Positions 13,088-20,398 of a stretch of DNA of 36,149 nucleotides are shown here, in pieces. Both the position numbers and the translations under genes were made by a program. This stretch comes from Allorhizocola rhizosphaerae (GTDB taxonomy: Bacteria; Actinomycetota; Actinomycetes; Mycobacteriales; Micromonosporaceae), in contig NZ_QJUG01000075.1 of NCBI RefSeq assembly GCF_003426775.1, forward strand, positions 1 to 36,149. Direction: 5' to 3'. The notes under the pieces were generated by a model. That model was not told the DNA's origin. It worked only from the letters and a program-made list of their open reading frames with translations, and ran no database searches. Every line of letters begins with the position of its first letter. Position 1 is the first letter of the stretch.

Positions 13088-13109
13088 GCATCGCGGCCCG
13101 CCGCGATGC
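13088..13109 (+). terminator. Hairpin after tRNA-Ile
   Basis: A perfect 9-bp stem GCATCGCGG/CCGCGATGC with loop CCCG, 14 bases after the tRNA. It is likely a terminator or processing structure. Confidence 0.6.
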
Positions 13110-13229
13110 GAGCACCCGGGGCCTGCGCCCTAGGTCCGAGTCGCGGCGGCCGGCCCGGTGGTTCGGAAGGCTCAGTTGTTGCTACACGTGCACCCCGCCT
13201 GGCGTCGATGATGTGTTGAGGTGGCCACC

Positions 13230-13361
13230 ATGTTCAAAAAGCTCCTGGTTCTCGCGGGGATCGGAGTCGCCGTCGCGTTGGTGGCCCGCAAAATCAAGAC
13301 CAGCATCCACGACCGAGAGGTGTGGCACGAGGCGACGACGACCGCGCCAGACCTGCGCTGA
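13230..13361 (+). CDS. Small DLW-39-like protein
   Basis: A 43-residue protein between the two tRNA genes. It begins MFKKLLVLAGIGVAVALVAR, a single membrane-type helix, and ends in an acidic tail with the motif EVWHEATTTAPDLR. Actinobacteria carry a short one-helix protein at this position, annotated as DLW-39 family after its Asp-Leu-Trp motif; here the motif reads Glu-Val-Trp. A GAGGTGG about 6 bases before the ATG supports translation. The function of the family is unknown. The gene is shorter than usual gene-finding cut-offs. Confidence 0.8.
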   Translation: MFKKLLVLAGIGVAVALVARKIKTSIHDREVWHEATTTAPDLR

Positions 13362-13383
13362 CGCCAACTCCCTTGCGGAGCCC

Positions 13384-13459
13384 GGGGCCTTAGCTCAATT
13401 GGCAGAGCACCGCCTTTGCAAGGCGGGGGTTAGGGGTTCAAGTCCCCTAGGCTCCACCA
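13384..13459 (+). tRNA. tRNA-Ala (anticodon TGC)
   Basis: Acceptor GGGGCCT pairs with AGGCTCC (13449-13455, one G-T pair), with discriminator A at 13456 and an encoded CCA at 13457-13459. The anticodon loop TTTGCAA holds TGC at 13417-13419. The T arm is AGGGG-TTCAAGT-CCCCT. The 3' half probably served as the attachment site of the decayed element whose integrase tail lies directly downstream. Confidence 0.98.
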
Positions 13460-13468
13460 GCCCAAATA

Positions 13469-13536
13469 AAGATCAAAATAGGCTGTACCGGCAGCCGGGT
13501 ACAGCCACCGGTACAGCCTAGAGCGTTATTGATCTT
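13469..13536. repeat. Nested inverted repeats beside tRNA-Ala
   Basis: The outer arms AAGATCAA (13469-13476) and TTGATCTT (13529-13536) enclose GGCTGTACC (13481-13489) and two copies of its complement GGTACAGCC (13498-13506 and 13510-13518). The structure spans the integrase stop codon. It could be a terminator of the old integrase gene or arm-type integrase binding sites of the former attachment region. Local AT content is higher than in the surroundings. Confidence 0.6.
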
Positions 13537-13693
13537 CCTGTTCCGGCTTCTCCTCCATCATGATCCGATCAATCCTGTCGGCGGCATCCCTTGCCTTGGT
13601 GGGCAGGATGTGTCTGTAGGTGTCGGCCGTTAGGCGGATCGTCGAGTGCCCAAGTAGGTCCACCACGGTTCTCAACTCCTGCCCGCTGTGGAT
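13526..13693 (-). pseudogene. C-terminal fragment of a tyrosine-recombinase integrase
   Basis: Only about 55 residues remain. They read QELRTVVDLLGHSTIRLTAD, then TYRHILPTKARDAADRIDRI, then a short tail. LGHS is the box-II motif and the Tyr of DTYRH is the catalytic nucleophile of phage-type integrases. Everything upstream (HxLR box and N-terminal domains) is lost, and the reading frame beyond 13693 has no integrase features. An integrase 3' end pointing into a tRNA 3' end is the standard layout of actinomycete integrative elements, so this marks an ancient insertion. No function is expected. Confidence 0.85.
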
Positions 13694-13726
13694 GCAGCGT
13701 GGACGGCGATCGCTACCGTGCGGCAT

Positions 13727-13930
13727 GTGACTAAACGGCTCCGATGGCTGGTGACCGTGGCGGCCGCAGCCGTGGTCCTCGTGTGTGCCTCGCATGGAAG
13801 TTCCAGGTCAGGGAACGCGCCGCCCACGGCCAAACGGTCGACTGGTGGCTCTACATGAAGAGCGAGGATGACCGCTGGACGGTGTGCACTGATGTGCCTG
13901 GGCCGCAAACCATGGGCTCGCACGGTAGGC
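13727..13930 (+). pseudogene. Possible frameshifted small exported protein
   Basis: GTG at 13727 opens a signal-peptide-like stretch (VTKRLRWLVTVAAAAVVLVC) that then runs into a poor Ser/Pro tail and stops. A neighbouring frame from about 13800 reads VRERAAHGQTVDWWLYMKSE and then DDRWTVCTDVPG, which looks like a genuine folded segment. One indel near 13800 would join them into a secreted protein of about 65-70 residues. It lies inside the decayed insertion. The region 13931-14201 beyond it shows nothing that I can assign. Confidence 0.3.
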
Positions 13931-14201
13931 GGGATGTCCTATCGGAGCCGCTGCTGTAACCGGCAATGATGGACTCACCTTCATCTTGATCTTCGTGCAG
14001 CCCGGTGCCAACGATCGCTGATAAGTGCCGACTATCTCACCTAGCAGTAGCCGGGCTCGCTGGTTTCCGGTCGGCACAGGGTCCACGCGGCCTGAGCCGT
14101 GAGAATCCTCCGTGCCTATGGTTCGGCGTAGCTGCCGTAGGTGCGATGATCTGCCCGGTGGACTGGCCGTGCAAGCAGTCGAGGTAGTGCCAGGGGCAGT
14201 C

Positions 14202-14756
14202 CTAAGCGGGCCGGTATCGCACATTTACGACCGCCGTCGGGTCGCCTTCGCCGACCCGGTGGAGGCGGATCGGGTCGCTGCCGGGGTTGTCGTAAAGCCG
14301 GATGCCCTGGCCGAGCAGGACCGGTGCAATGTGGAGGTCGATCTCGTCGATGAGCCCGAGTTCGAGCAACTGGCGTCCGATGGTCGGGGAGAACACTTCG
14401 AGGTTTTTGCCGCCTGCAGCCTCCAGCCCGATCCGCACCGCCTCGGCCGGACTGCAGTTCAGGAACGTGACTCCCTCGGCGGGCGTCGCGTCCTCAGGGT
14501 GATGGGTCAGCACGAAGAGCGGGCCTTTCCAGGCACCGCCGTAGATCGCGCCGGCGTCCGGGTAGGCGTCCCAACCGTCTCGGCCGCCGAGCACGGCGCC
14601 TGTGGTCTCGACGTATTCGTCGGCGAGGCCCGGACGGTGTGTGGTCCCGGCCATCCAGTCCATCGAGTGGTTGGGCCCGGCCACGAAACCGTCCAATGAC
14701 ATCGTGAAGTGCCAGAGCACCTTGCCACCCGCGGTCTGCGGGGCTGTGTCGCTCAT
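14202..14756 (-). CDS. Dihydrofolate reductase-like (RibD C-terminal domain) protein
   Basis: A 184-residue member of the RibD C-terminal/DHFR-fold superfamily, which includes reductases using NADPH on pterin- or flavin-precursor-like substrates; the true substrate is unknown. Visible motifs are the first strand LWHFTMSLDGFVAGP with DWM, the VLGGRDGWDAYPD helix region, FVLTHHPED, and the closing block LIDEIDLHIAPVLLGQGIRL. The ATG at 14756 follows GGGAG with good spacing. A longer in-frame start at 14834 would extend into the divergent regulator's promoter. It is divergent from the HxlR gene and is its likely target. Confidence 0.88.
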   Translation of the reverse strand: MSDTAPQTAGGKVLWHFTMSLDGFVAGPNHSMDWMAGTTHRPGLADEYVETTGAVLGGRDGWDAYPDAGAIYGGAWKGPLFVLTHHPEDATPAEGVTFLNCSPAEAVRIGLEAAGGKNLEVFSPTIGRQLLELGLIDEIDLHIAPVLLGQGIRLYDNPGSDPIRLHRVGEGDPTAVVNVRYRPA

Positions 14757-14863
14757 GGATCTGCTCCCAAACCAATCTGCTTGCGATATGCAATCGGCAA
14801 TGGTGACGGTAGGACACCCGATGGTAAATTGCAACCAGTTCGGGTGAGGGCGAGGAGGGCGAG
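14757..14863. promoter_or_regulatory. Divergent control region with palindrome
   Basis: The 107-bp gap between the reductase and the HxlR regulator holds overlapping dyads. TTGC-N5-GCAA is at 14781-14793 and CGAT-N5-ATCG at 14784-14796. A second TTGCAA is near 14829. This is a plausible HxlR operator serving both genes, assigned by position and symmetry only. Confidence 0.4.
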
Positions 14864-15349
14864 TTGGCGAACCCGGCGCGTTCAGGTTGTCCGATCAATG
14901 CCGCGGTCGAGGTGTTCGGCGACAGCTGGAGCCTGCTTGTGTTGCGCGACATCATGTTCGGCGCGCGGCGGCACTTCAGGGAGCTGCTCGCCGGCTCCGA
15001 GGAGGGGATCGCCTCCAACATCCTGGCCGACCGGCTCAAGCGGCTGGTGGCTGTGGGCCTGTTGACCCGCGAGGAGGCGGGGCCGGGCCGCCGGGCCGCT
15101 TACAGCCTGACCGAGGCCTCGATCGAGTTGGTACCGATCTTCGCCCAGCTTGGCGATTGGGGCCTGCGCCACCGTCCGACCAGCAAGCGGCTGCGGGTGC
15201 GCGCGGAACTGCTCGCGGCCGGTGGGCCGGAGCTGTGGGCCGAGTTCATGGCCGAGCTACGGACGATCCATCTGGGCGAACCGGCCCCACCGCGCGAAGG
15301 TCCGAGCGTCATGGAGCGTCTGGCGAGCGCTTACGCCGCAGCGCTCTGA
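14864..15349 (+). CDS. HxlR-family winged-helix regulator
   Basis: A 161-residue DNA-binding regulator. The HxlR domain occupies residues 9-105: CPINAAVEVFGDSWSLLVLR, then FGARRHFRELLAGSEEGIAS, then LKRLVAVGLLTREEAGPGRR and YSLTEASIELVPIFAQLGDW. Cys9 before the first helix is in the position of the redox-sensing cysteine of some family members. A 55-residue C-terminal extension follows. The start is TTG at 14864 after GAGGAGGG. It probably controls the divergent reductase gene and itself, often in response to aldehydes or oxidants in this family; the signal here is unknown. Confidence 0.9.
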   Translation: MANPARSGCPINAAVEVFGDSWSLLVLRDIMFGARRHFRELLAGSEEGIASNILADRLKRLVAVGLLTREEAGPGRRAAYSLTEASIELVPIFAQLGDWGLRHRPTSKRLRVRAELLAAGGPELWAEFMAELRTIHLGEPAPPREGPSVMERLASAYAAAL

Positions 15350-15365
15350 AGGTCTGACCGACGGG

Positions 15366-15400
15366 TGCGGCCCGACCTCGGGGGGCGAGGCCGGGCCGCA
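15366..15400. terminator. Bidirectional hairpin between convergent genes
   Basis: A 15-bp stem with one mismatch (15366-15380 with 15386-15400) and a GGGGG loop, 16 bp after the HxlR stop and 17 bp from the stop of the opposing gene. It is suited to terminate both. Confidence 0.75.
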
Positions 15401-15417
15401 GCGTCCGGGCCCGAACG

Positions 15418-15801
15418 CTAGTCGGCTGAGTCGGCCGAGTTGGCTGAGCCGGCCGAGGCCGCCGAGGCCGCGGAGCTGGCAGAGTTGGCTGAACTGGCCG
15501 AAGCCGCGGAGTTGGCTGAGTTTGCCGAGTTGGCTGAGTCGGCTCCGGCCGCCGCGGGGGGTTCCTGAGCCGGCGCGAGCGGGGAATCGGCCGAGTCGTG
15601 TCCGGCTGACGAATTGGGCGAATCGGCGGAGCCGGCAATGCCATCGTCGTCCGCGTCGTACTGCGTGTTGACGTGGACCGGGCTCACCTTGTCGTGCAGG
15701 TCGATGTGTCCGCTGGCGACGGCGGCGCCGCCGAGGCCCGCGATCAGTGCGGCGGCACCTGCTCCTGCTGCGGCGATCCGCCACGGTCGGCTGATCCTCA
15801 T
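15418..15801 (-). CDS. Exported Ala/Ser/Asn-repeat protein
   Basis: 127 residues. A basic start MRISRPWRIAAAG leads into a hydrophobic signal sequence (about 8-29). A conserved-looking segment follows (GHIDLHDKVSPVHVNTQYDA, then DDDGIAGSADSP), and the last 40 residues are low-complexity SAN/SAS triplets ending SADSAD. No cell-wall sorting signal or lipobox is visible. A perfect AAGGAGG lies 8 bases before the ATG, which suggests strong translation. The function is unknown; a wall- or surface-associated, perhaps modified, protein is a guess. It is downstream of the phosphotransferase gene on the same strand. Confidence 0.75.
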   Translation of the reverse strand: MRISRPWRIAAAGAGAAALIAGLGGAAVASGHIDLHDKVSPVHVNTQYDADDDGIAGSADSPNSSAGHDSADSPLAPAQEPPAAAGADSANSANSANSAASASSANSASSAASAASAGSANSADSAD

Positions 15802-15857
15802 GTTGGATGTCCTCCTTCGTCGTGCTTCTGCGTTACCTACGACGGTCCCGGGCCTGG

Positions 15858-15894
15858 ATGAGCTGGGCTTGAGCCGGCGGTGAGAGCTGTCTCA
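15858..15894 (-). repeat. 37-bp repeat, copy A, at the phosphotransferase 3' end
   Basis: It shares 30 of 37 bases with copy B (17098-17134), in the same orientation. Read on the minus strand, it starts with the stop codon TGA, which forms part of a small stem TGAGA/TCTCA. Two GGCTCA/GCTCAT units follow. Confidence 0.7.
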
Positions 15895-17073
15895 TGGAGT
15901 CCTCACGGGCGCGTCCGCCAGCCATGCGGCGGCAAGGTCGAGCCGGGCCATGGTGATCGCGGGCCAATCGGGTTCCTGTACCCGGTGTGGGCCCGTGGCC
16001 AGGGACAGCACCACGGCAGCGATGCGCCCGCGCAGGACTGCCGGGTCGGTGTGCCGGTCAAACACGGCCAGCCAGTCGGCAGCCAGCCGGTTGATGGCCG
16101 GCGCGCGCCGTGGGTCGATCTGGGCCAGCACGCTGAGGTGGCCGATCATGCAGGCCAGGTCGTCCGCGCGGTAGCCCGCTCCGGCAGTGTCCACATCGAG
16201 CAGACCCGTGATGCGATCGCCGGTTACCAACAATTGGCTTTCATACAGGTCCCCATGCACCGCGGTGACCGGCTCCGGCTCGTCAAGGGTCGCGAGTTCA
16301 GCGGCGAGTTCACCGACCCGGGTGGCCCGTTGCGGCAGTGCCGCTCCGATCACCGCGGCATAATGTCCGGCTCTGTCCAACCACGACACTCGGGGCGGCC
16401 CATCAGCCAACCGAGGCGGCAGCCGGTCCAGCACGGAGAGCACCTGCTGCGCGGACGGCACGGCGCCGCCGAGCATCAGTGAGCGCCGCAGTGTCCGGCC
16501 AGGCAGAGCCTCCAGCACGAGCAGCCCGTCCACCGTGTACCCGAGGCTGGGCGGCGCAGGCACGCCGCAGCCCGTGAGCAGCCGGTGCCGTTCGTGCAGC
16601 GCCACGACCTTCTGGGGCCGGACCACCTTGAGGTACAGCCGCCCGCGCCCGGTGGCGGCCTCGATGACGGCGCGCCGTCCCGGCCGATAGGCCCGTGTGC
16701 GCAGCCGCGGAGGCCCGCCACCGTAACCGAACTCGCCTAGCAAGCGCCCGACCGCGCCCGGATCGGTGGCGGCAGCCAGCGCGGGCAGGTACGGATCGTG
16801 GGGAAACCGCCAGACCGCGACCCGATCGACACCGTCGTCGAGCACGAGAGCCCCGTCGGGCGCACGCGCGGTGGTGGCTGCGAGCTGTTCCTCGCTCACG
16901 CGCCCGTCGGGCCAACCGATGCGTGCCTGGTATCCGACGGTGCAGCCACGACCGGGCTGATTGTCGACGTGAACAGCGCGCCAGGACAACAGCCGCCCGC
17001 CCACCGGAGCAAGAGCCGCGGCGAGTGGACCGGCCGCATCCGGTCCGGTCAACAGCCCGAGATCACCAGTCAT
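15892..17073 (-). CDS. Aminoglycoside-phosphotransferase-fold (APH) protein
   Basis: A 393-residue kinase-like protein of the APH/choline-kinase superfamily. A GRGRLYLKVVRPQKV segment supplies the N-lobe lysine. The catalytic loop is HGDLYESQLLV (His273, Asp275), and the metal-binding DVD follows at 293-295 (GLLDVDTAG). The asparagine usual four to five residues after the catalytic Asp is Gln280 here. The N-terminal 120 residues appear family-specific. It sits 58 bp downstream of the LysR gene on the same strand. The substrate is unknown; aminoglycoside resistance should not be assumed. There is no clear ribosome-binding site. Confidence 0.85.
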   Translation of the reverse strand: MTGDLGLLTGPDAAGPLAAALAPVGGRLLSWRAVHVDNQPGRGCTVGYQARIGWPDGRVSEEQLAATTARAPDGALVLDDGVDRVAVWRFPHDPYLPALAAATDPGAVGRLLGEFGYGGGPPRLRTRAYRPGRRAVIEAATGRGRLYLKVVRPQKVVALHERHRLLTGCGVPAPPSLGYTVDGLLVLEALPGRTLRRSLMLGGAVPSAQQVLSVLDRLPPRLADGPPRVSWLDRAGHYAAVIGAALPQRATRVGELAAELATLDEPEPVTAVHGDLYESQLLVTGDRITGLLDVDTAGAGYRADDLACMIGHLSVLAQIDPRRAPAINRLAADWLAVFDRHTDPAVLRGRIAAVVLSLATGPHRVQEPDWPAITMARLDLAAAWLADAPVRTP

Positions 17074-17097
17074 GTCGTCGAACGGTGCCAGTCCCCG

Positions 17098-17134
17098 ATG
17101 AGCCGGCCGTGAGCCGCCGATGAGAACCGTCTCA
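17098..17134 (-). repeat. 37-bp repeat, copy B, at the LysR 3' end
   Basis: Second copy, again beginning at the stop codon of the upstream minus-strand gene. The stem TGAGA/TCTCA has loop CGGT on that strand, followed by GGCTCA-type units. The two copies bracket the phosphotransferase gene. Confidence 0.7.
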
Positions 17135-18043
17135 GGCGGCCGGCGCCGACCTGCCCGTGAGGCGCAGGTGCGACTGGATGGCCTGGACCAGGGCCAACGT
17201 CTGTGCCGTGGCGTATTCGGCGGACCACACGATGCCGTAGGTCATGGTGAGCCCCGCGTCGAACGGAACGAACGCCAGGTCGGGCCGGCGCACCGTGCCC
17301 GCGAGCGGCGCCGGGGTGGGCAGAACACCGCGCCTGGCCGCCACCAGATCCAGCGCGGTGGTCCAGTTGTCGTGCTCGTCGCCGTCCTGAAAGCCAATGC
17401 CCTCGGCCCGCAACCGCGCGATCAGCTGGGCCCACACGCTTCCGGGCGGCCTGCTGCGCGGCATGAGCAGCGTCCGCCGGGCCAACTGTCCAAGGTGGAC
17501 TCGCGCCGCGCCCGCGAGCGGATCCGCCATGGCCACGGCCAGATGAGTGATCGGGATGTGGAACCGCCCGGTGTAGGCCAGCCCCGGCGGGAACGGCGCG
17601 CTCATGATGGCCACCGCGTCGCGCGCCAGCTCCGCCGTTGCCGAGCTCCAACCGGTCGGGCGCAGCTCGACCTTGATGGGCGGGGTGCGCTGGCCGAGCC
17701 GCTGCGCGACCTGTGCGGCCAGCGTGCCGGTGAGCGGGCAATAAGCCAGGCGAATGGATCCGCCGGTGGGCAGGGCCAGCCGGGTGGCCTCCGCCGTGAA
17801 GGCCCGCGCCCGGTCGAGCAGCTCCTCGGCGTGCGGCAGCAGCAGCTTGCCCGCCTCCGTGAGCTGCACCTGCCGGCTGCTGCGGTCGAACAGACGCAGA
17901 TCGAGCGTGCGCTCCAGCCGGGCGATGGTCTGGCTGACCGCGGGCTGCGACATGCCGAGCTCCCGCGCCGCCCCCGAGAAGCTCATGCGCTGAGCGACCA
18001 GCACATAGCAGGCGATGTCGGCAAGCGGCGGGCCCGGCTCCAT
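17132..18043 (-). CDS. LysR-family regulator divergent from metE
   Basis: A 303-residue LysR-type regulator. The N-terminal winged helix reads ADIACYVLVAQRMSFSGAAR, then ELGMSQPAVSQTIARLERTL, then LRLFDRSSRQVQLTEAG. A two-lobe effector-binding domain follows. The ATG at 18043 gives MEPGPPLADIACYV and normal family length; the frame is open further, but that extension would overlap metE. There is no Shine-Dalgarno. CATACT ends 6 bases before the ATG, suggesting a leaderless transcript. Divergence from metE with an 84-bp gap suggests it controls metE in a MetR-like manner; this is inference. Confidence 0.9.
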   Translation of the reverse strand: MEPGPPLADIACYVLVAQRMSFSGAARELGMSQPAVSQTIARLERTLDLRLFDRSSRQVQLTEAGKLLLPHAEELLDRARAFTAEATRLALPTGGSIRLAYCPLTGTLAAQVAQRLGQRTPPIKVELRPTGWSSATAELARDAVAIMSAPFPPGLAYTGRFHIPITHLAVAMADPLAGAARVHLGQLARRTLLMPRSRPPGSVWAQLIARLRAEGIGFQDGDEHDNWTTALDLVAARRGVLPTPAPLAGTVRRPDLAFVPFDAGLTMTYGIVWSAEYATAQTLALVQAIQSHLRLTGRSAPAA

Positions 18044-18127
18044 CGGCCAAGTATGCCCAGGCACCGACCCATAAGCGAGCGTGATACGGGCCGCGCCGAT
18101 CGCACCCGGCCACCACAATTGCCCGCT
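18044..18127. promoter_or_regulatory. Divergent LysR/metE promoter region
   Basis: The 84-bp gap has two candidate -10 elements facing outward. CACAAT (18114-18119) lies 8 bases before the metE GTG, and CATACT (reverse strand, 18050-18055) lies 6 bases before the LysR ATG. The interval is too short for a cobalamin riboswitch. TATG...CATA at about 18052-18074 is a weak dyad that could be a LysR site. Confidence 0.4.
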
Positions 18128-20311
18128 GTGACGATCTCCAAGAAATCCAGCACCGTGCTCGGCTATCCGCGGATCGGCCTGCGCCGCGAACTCAAGCGTG
18201 CCCTGGAGTCCTATTGGGACGGTGCGATCAGCGCCGAACAGCTTCACCAAACCGGCCGGCTGCTGCGCGAACAGACCTGGTCGCGCCTGCGCGAGCTGGG
18301 TCTGGACCAACTGCCGGGCAACACGTTCTCGTACTACGACCATGTGCTCGACGCGGCAATGCTCTTTGATCTGGTACCGGATAAATATCGCAGTGAACAC
18401 GAGCTGGACAGCTATTTCGCGATGGCGCGCGGCACGTCGACACTCGCTCCGCTGCCCATGACCAAGTGGTTCGACACCAACTACCACTACATCGTCCCGG
18501 AGATCGGCCCGTCGTCGGCGTTCAAGCTCAACGCCGCCAAGGTGATCGGCGAGTTCCGGGAGGCGCGCGAGCTTGGCCTGATCACCCGGCCGGTACTGCT
18601 CGGCCCGATCACCCTGCTGCTGCTCTCCCGCGCCGAAGCGGGCAGCCCGCCCGCCTTCACCCCGCTGGATCGCCTCTACGCGCTGCTGGCCGTGTACGCC
18701 GAACTGCTCGCGCTCCTGCAGGCCGAGGGCGTGCCGTGGGTGCAGCTCGACGAGCCGGCGCTGGTGCAGGACCGCTCGGACCGCGAACTCGACGCGCTCG
18801 CTGAGGCCTACACCTACCTGGGCGGGCTGACCGGCCGCCCACAGCTCATGGTGGCCTCGTATTTCGGCGAGCTCGGCGCCGCCCTGCCGATCCTGGCCCG
18901 CACCCCGGTCGAGGCGATCGCGGTGGACCTGGTGCGCGGTTCGGCGCACGGGCTCAGCGAAACGGGCAAGACCATCGTGGCGGGCGTGGTTTCGGGCCGC
19001 GACGTGTGGCGCACGGATCTACCCGCCGCGGCCGCACTCCTGCAACGACTCGGGCCGGACGTCGTGGTGAGCACGTCGTGCTCACTGCTGCACGTGCCCT
19101 ACTCCTTGGACGCCGAGTCCAAACTGGACCCCGAGTTGCGTGCCCGCCTGGCCTTCGCCGAGCAGAAGGTGGCCGAGGTGGTCCAGCTCGCTTCGGGCAC
19201 GGTCGAACCGGTGCCCGCCGCGCAGAACACACGTCCCTGGATCCCGCGCCAGGCGCAGCGCAGAAGCCCTTATCCCGCAAGGTCCGCGGCGCAGGCCGAG
19301 TATCTGCGCCTGCCCCCGCTTCCGGTCACGACCATCGGCTCGTTCCCGCAGACCGCCGACCTGCGCGCCACGCGCGCCGACGCCACCGCCGGGCGCATCG
19401 ACTGGCCCCAGTACGCCAAAGCCATCCAAGCCGAGATCGAGAAGGTGATCCGGCTGCAGGAGGAGCTGGGCCTCGACGTGCTCGTGCATGGCGAGCCGGA
19501 GCGCAACGACATGGTCCAGTATTTCGCCGAGCACCTGGACGGGTTCGCCACCACCGAGCACGGGTGGGTGCAAAGCTACGGCTCGCGCTGCACCCGCCCG
19601 CCCATCCTGCACGGCGACGTTTCGCGTGTTGCACCGATCACGGTCGGCTGGTCGCGCTTTGCCCAATCGCTGACCGGCAAGCCGGTCAAGGGCATGCTCA
19701 CCGGGCCGGTCACGATCGTCGCGTGGTCGTTCAAGCGCCCGGACGTGCCGGTCGCCGAGTCGGTGTGGCAGGTGGCCGAGGCCCTGCGGGACGAGGTCGC
19801 CGACCTTGAGGCGGCCGGGATATCGATCATCCAGGTAGACGAGCCGGCGCTGCGCGAGCTGATGCCGCTGCGCCGGCGCGATCAGGCGGACTATCTGGCG
19901 TGGGCGGTGGAGGCCTATCGGCACGCGACCTCGGGCGCGAGCGATCGCATCCAGATCCACACGCATCTGTGCTATTCCGACGCGGCAACGATTTTCGCGG
20001 CCATCGACGGGCTCGACGCCGACGTCACCACCATCGAGTCGGCCCGCTCGCATGGCGCGGTCCTGCTCTCGCCAAGCGCCTCGGGGTTCGAGCGTGGGCT
20101 GGGGCCGGGCGTGTACGACATCCACTCGCCGCGCGTGCCGTCCGAGGACGAGGTGGCCGCGCTGATCGCCGCCGCGCGGCGGGTCGTCCCGGCCCCGCGA
20201 TTGTGGGTCAACCCGGACTGCGGTCTCAAGACACGCACGTATCCACAGGTCCAGGCCGCTCTGCGCAACCTCGTCTCGGCCGCGCGGCAGGCGCGCGATC
20301 GGATGGCGTGA
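18128..20311 (+). CDS. metE: Cobalamin-independent methionine synthase
   Basis: Transfers the methyl group of 5-methyltetrahydrofolate polyglutamate to homocysteine, making methionine without B12. 727 residues in two homologous barrels. The first begins VLGYPRIGLRRELKRALESY. The second begins VTTIGSFPQTADLRATRADA. The zinc ligands expected in the second barrel are His613 and Cys615 (HTHLCYSD), Glu637 (TTIESARS) and Cys698 (NPDCGLKTR). The GTG at 18128 gives VTISKKSSTVLGYPRIG. The frame is open far upstream, but that part overlaps the LysR gene and has no MetE homology. Confidence 0.97.
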   Translation: MTISKKSSTVLGYPRIGLRRELKRALESYWDGAISAEQLHQTGRLLREQTWSRLRELGLDQLPGNTFSYYDHVLDAAMLFDLVPDKYRSEHELDSYFAMARGTSTLAPLPMTKWFDTNYHYIVPEIGPSSAFKLNAAKVIGEFREARELGLITRPVLLGPITLLLLSRAEAGSPPAFTPLDRLYALLAVYAELLALLQAEGVPWVQLDEPALVQDRSDRELDALAEAYTYLGGLTGRPQLMVASYFGELGAALPILARTPVEAIAVDLVRGSAHGLSETGKTIVAGVVSGRDVWRTDLPAAAALLQRLGPDVVVSTSCSLLHVPYSLDAESKLDPELRARLAFAEQKVAEVVQLASGTVEPVPAAQNTRPWIPRQAQRRSPYPARSAAQAEYLRLPPLPVTTIGSFPQTADLRATRADATAGRIDWPQYAKAIQAEIEKVIRLQEELGLDVLVHGEPERNDMVQYFAEHLDGFATTEHGWVQSYGSRCTRPPILHGDVSRVAPITVGWSRFAQSLTGKPVKGMLTGPVTIVAWSFKRPDVPVAESVWQVAEALRDEVADLEAAGISIIQVDEPALRELMPLRRRDQADYLAWAVEAYRHATSGASDRIQIHTHLCYSDAATIFAAIDGLDADVTTIESARSHGAVLLSPSASGFERGLGPGVYDIHSPRVPSEDEVAALIAAARRVVPAPRLWVNPDCGLKTRTYPQVQAALRNLVSAARQARDRMA

Positions 20312-20398
20312 TGGCAGACGCGATCCTGACCGCGCGGCAGCGACCCCGGCTGCGGCAGGGGTGTCGACTCCAGGTTTCCCGTCCGGGAGTAGGTCGGA

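Noticed and set aside
13460-14201. Second tRNA-Ala 3'-end copy (attachment-site duplicate)
   Set aside because: I searched by eye for a repeat of the T-arm/acceptor sequence downstream and found none, so the other boundary of the old element is unknown.
13744-14224. Several short open frames on both strands after the integrase fragment
   Set aside because: Only the frameshifted exported-protein segment shows protein-like features. The rest, including 14005-14187, are composition artefacts.
15418-15560. Possible CRISPR-like or tandem DNA repeat array
   Set aside because: The periodicity is short and codon-based (SAN/SAS triplets) with no spacers, so it is a coding low-complexity tract.
15892-17073. 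Aminoglycoside resistance gene
   Set aside because: Only the kinase fold is supported. The N terminus and catalytic loop differ from known resistance enzymes, and there is no resistance context.
17120-18127. Upstream in-frame extension of metE
   Set aside because: It overlaps the divergent LysR gene, whose protein motifs are unambiguous. MetE homology begins at 18128.
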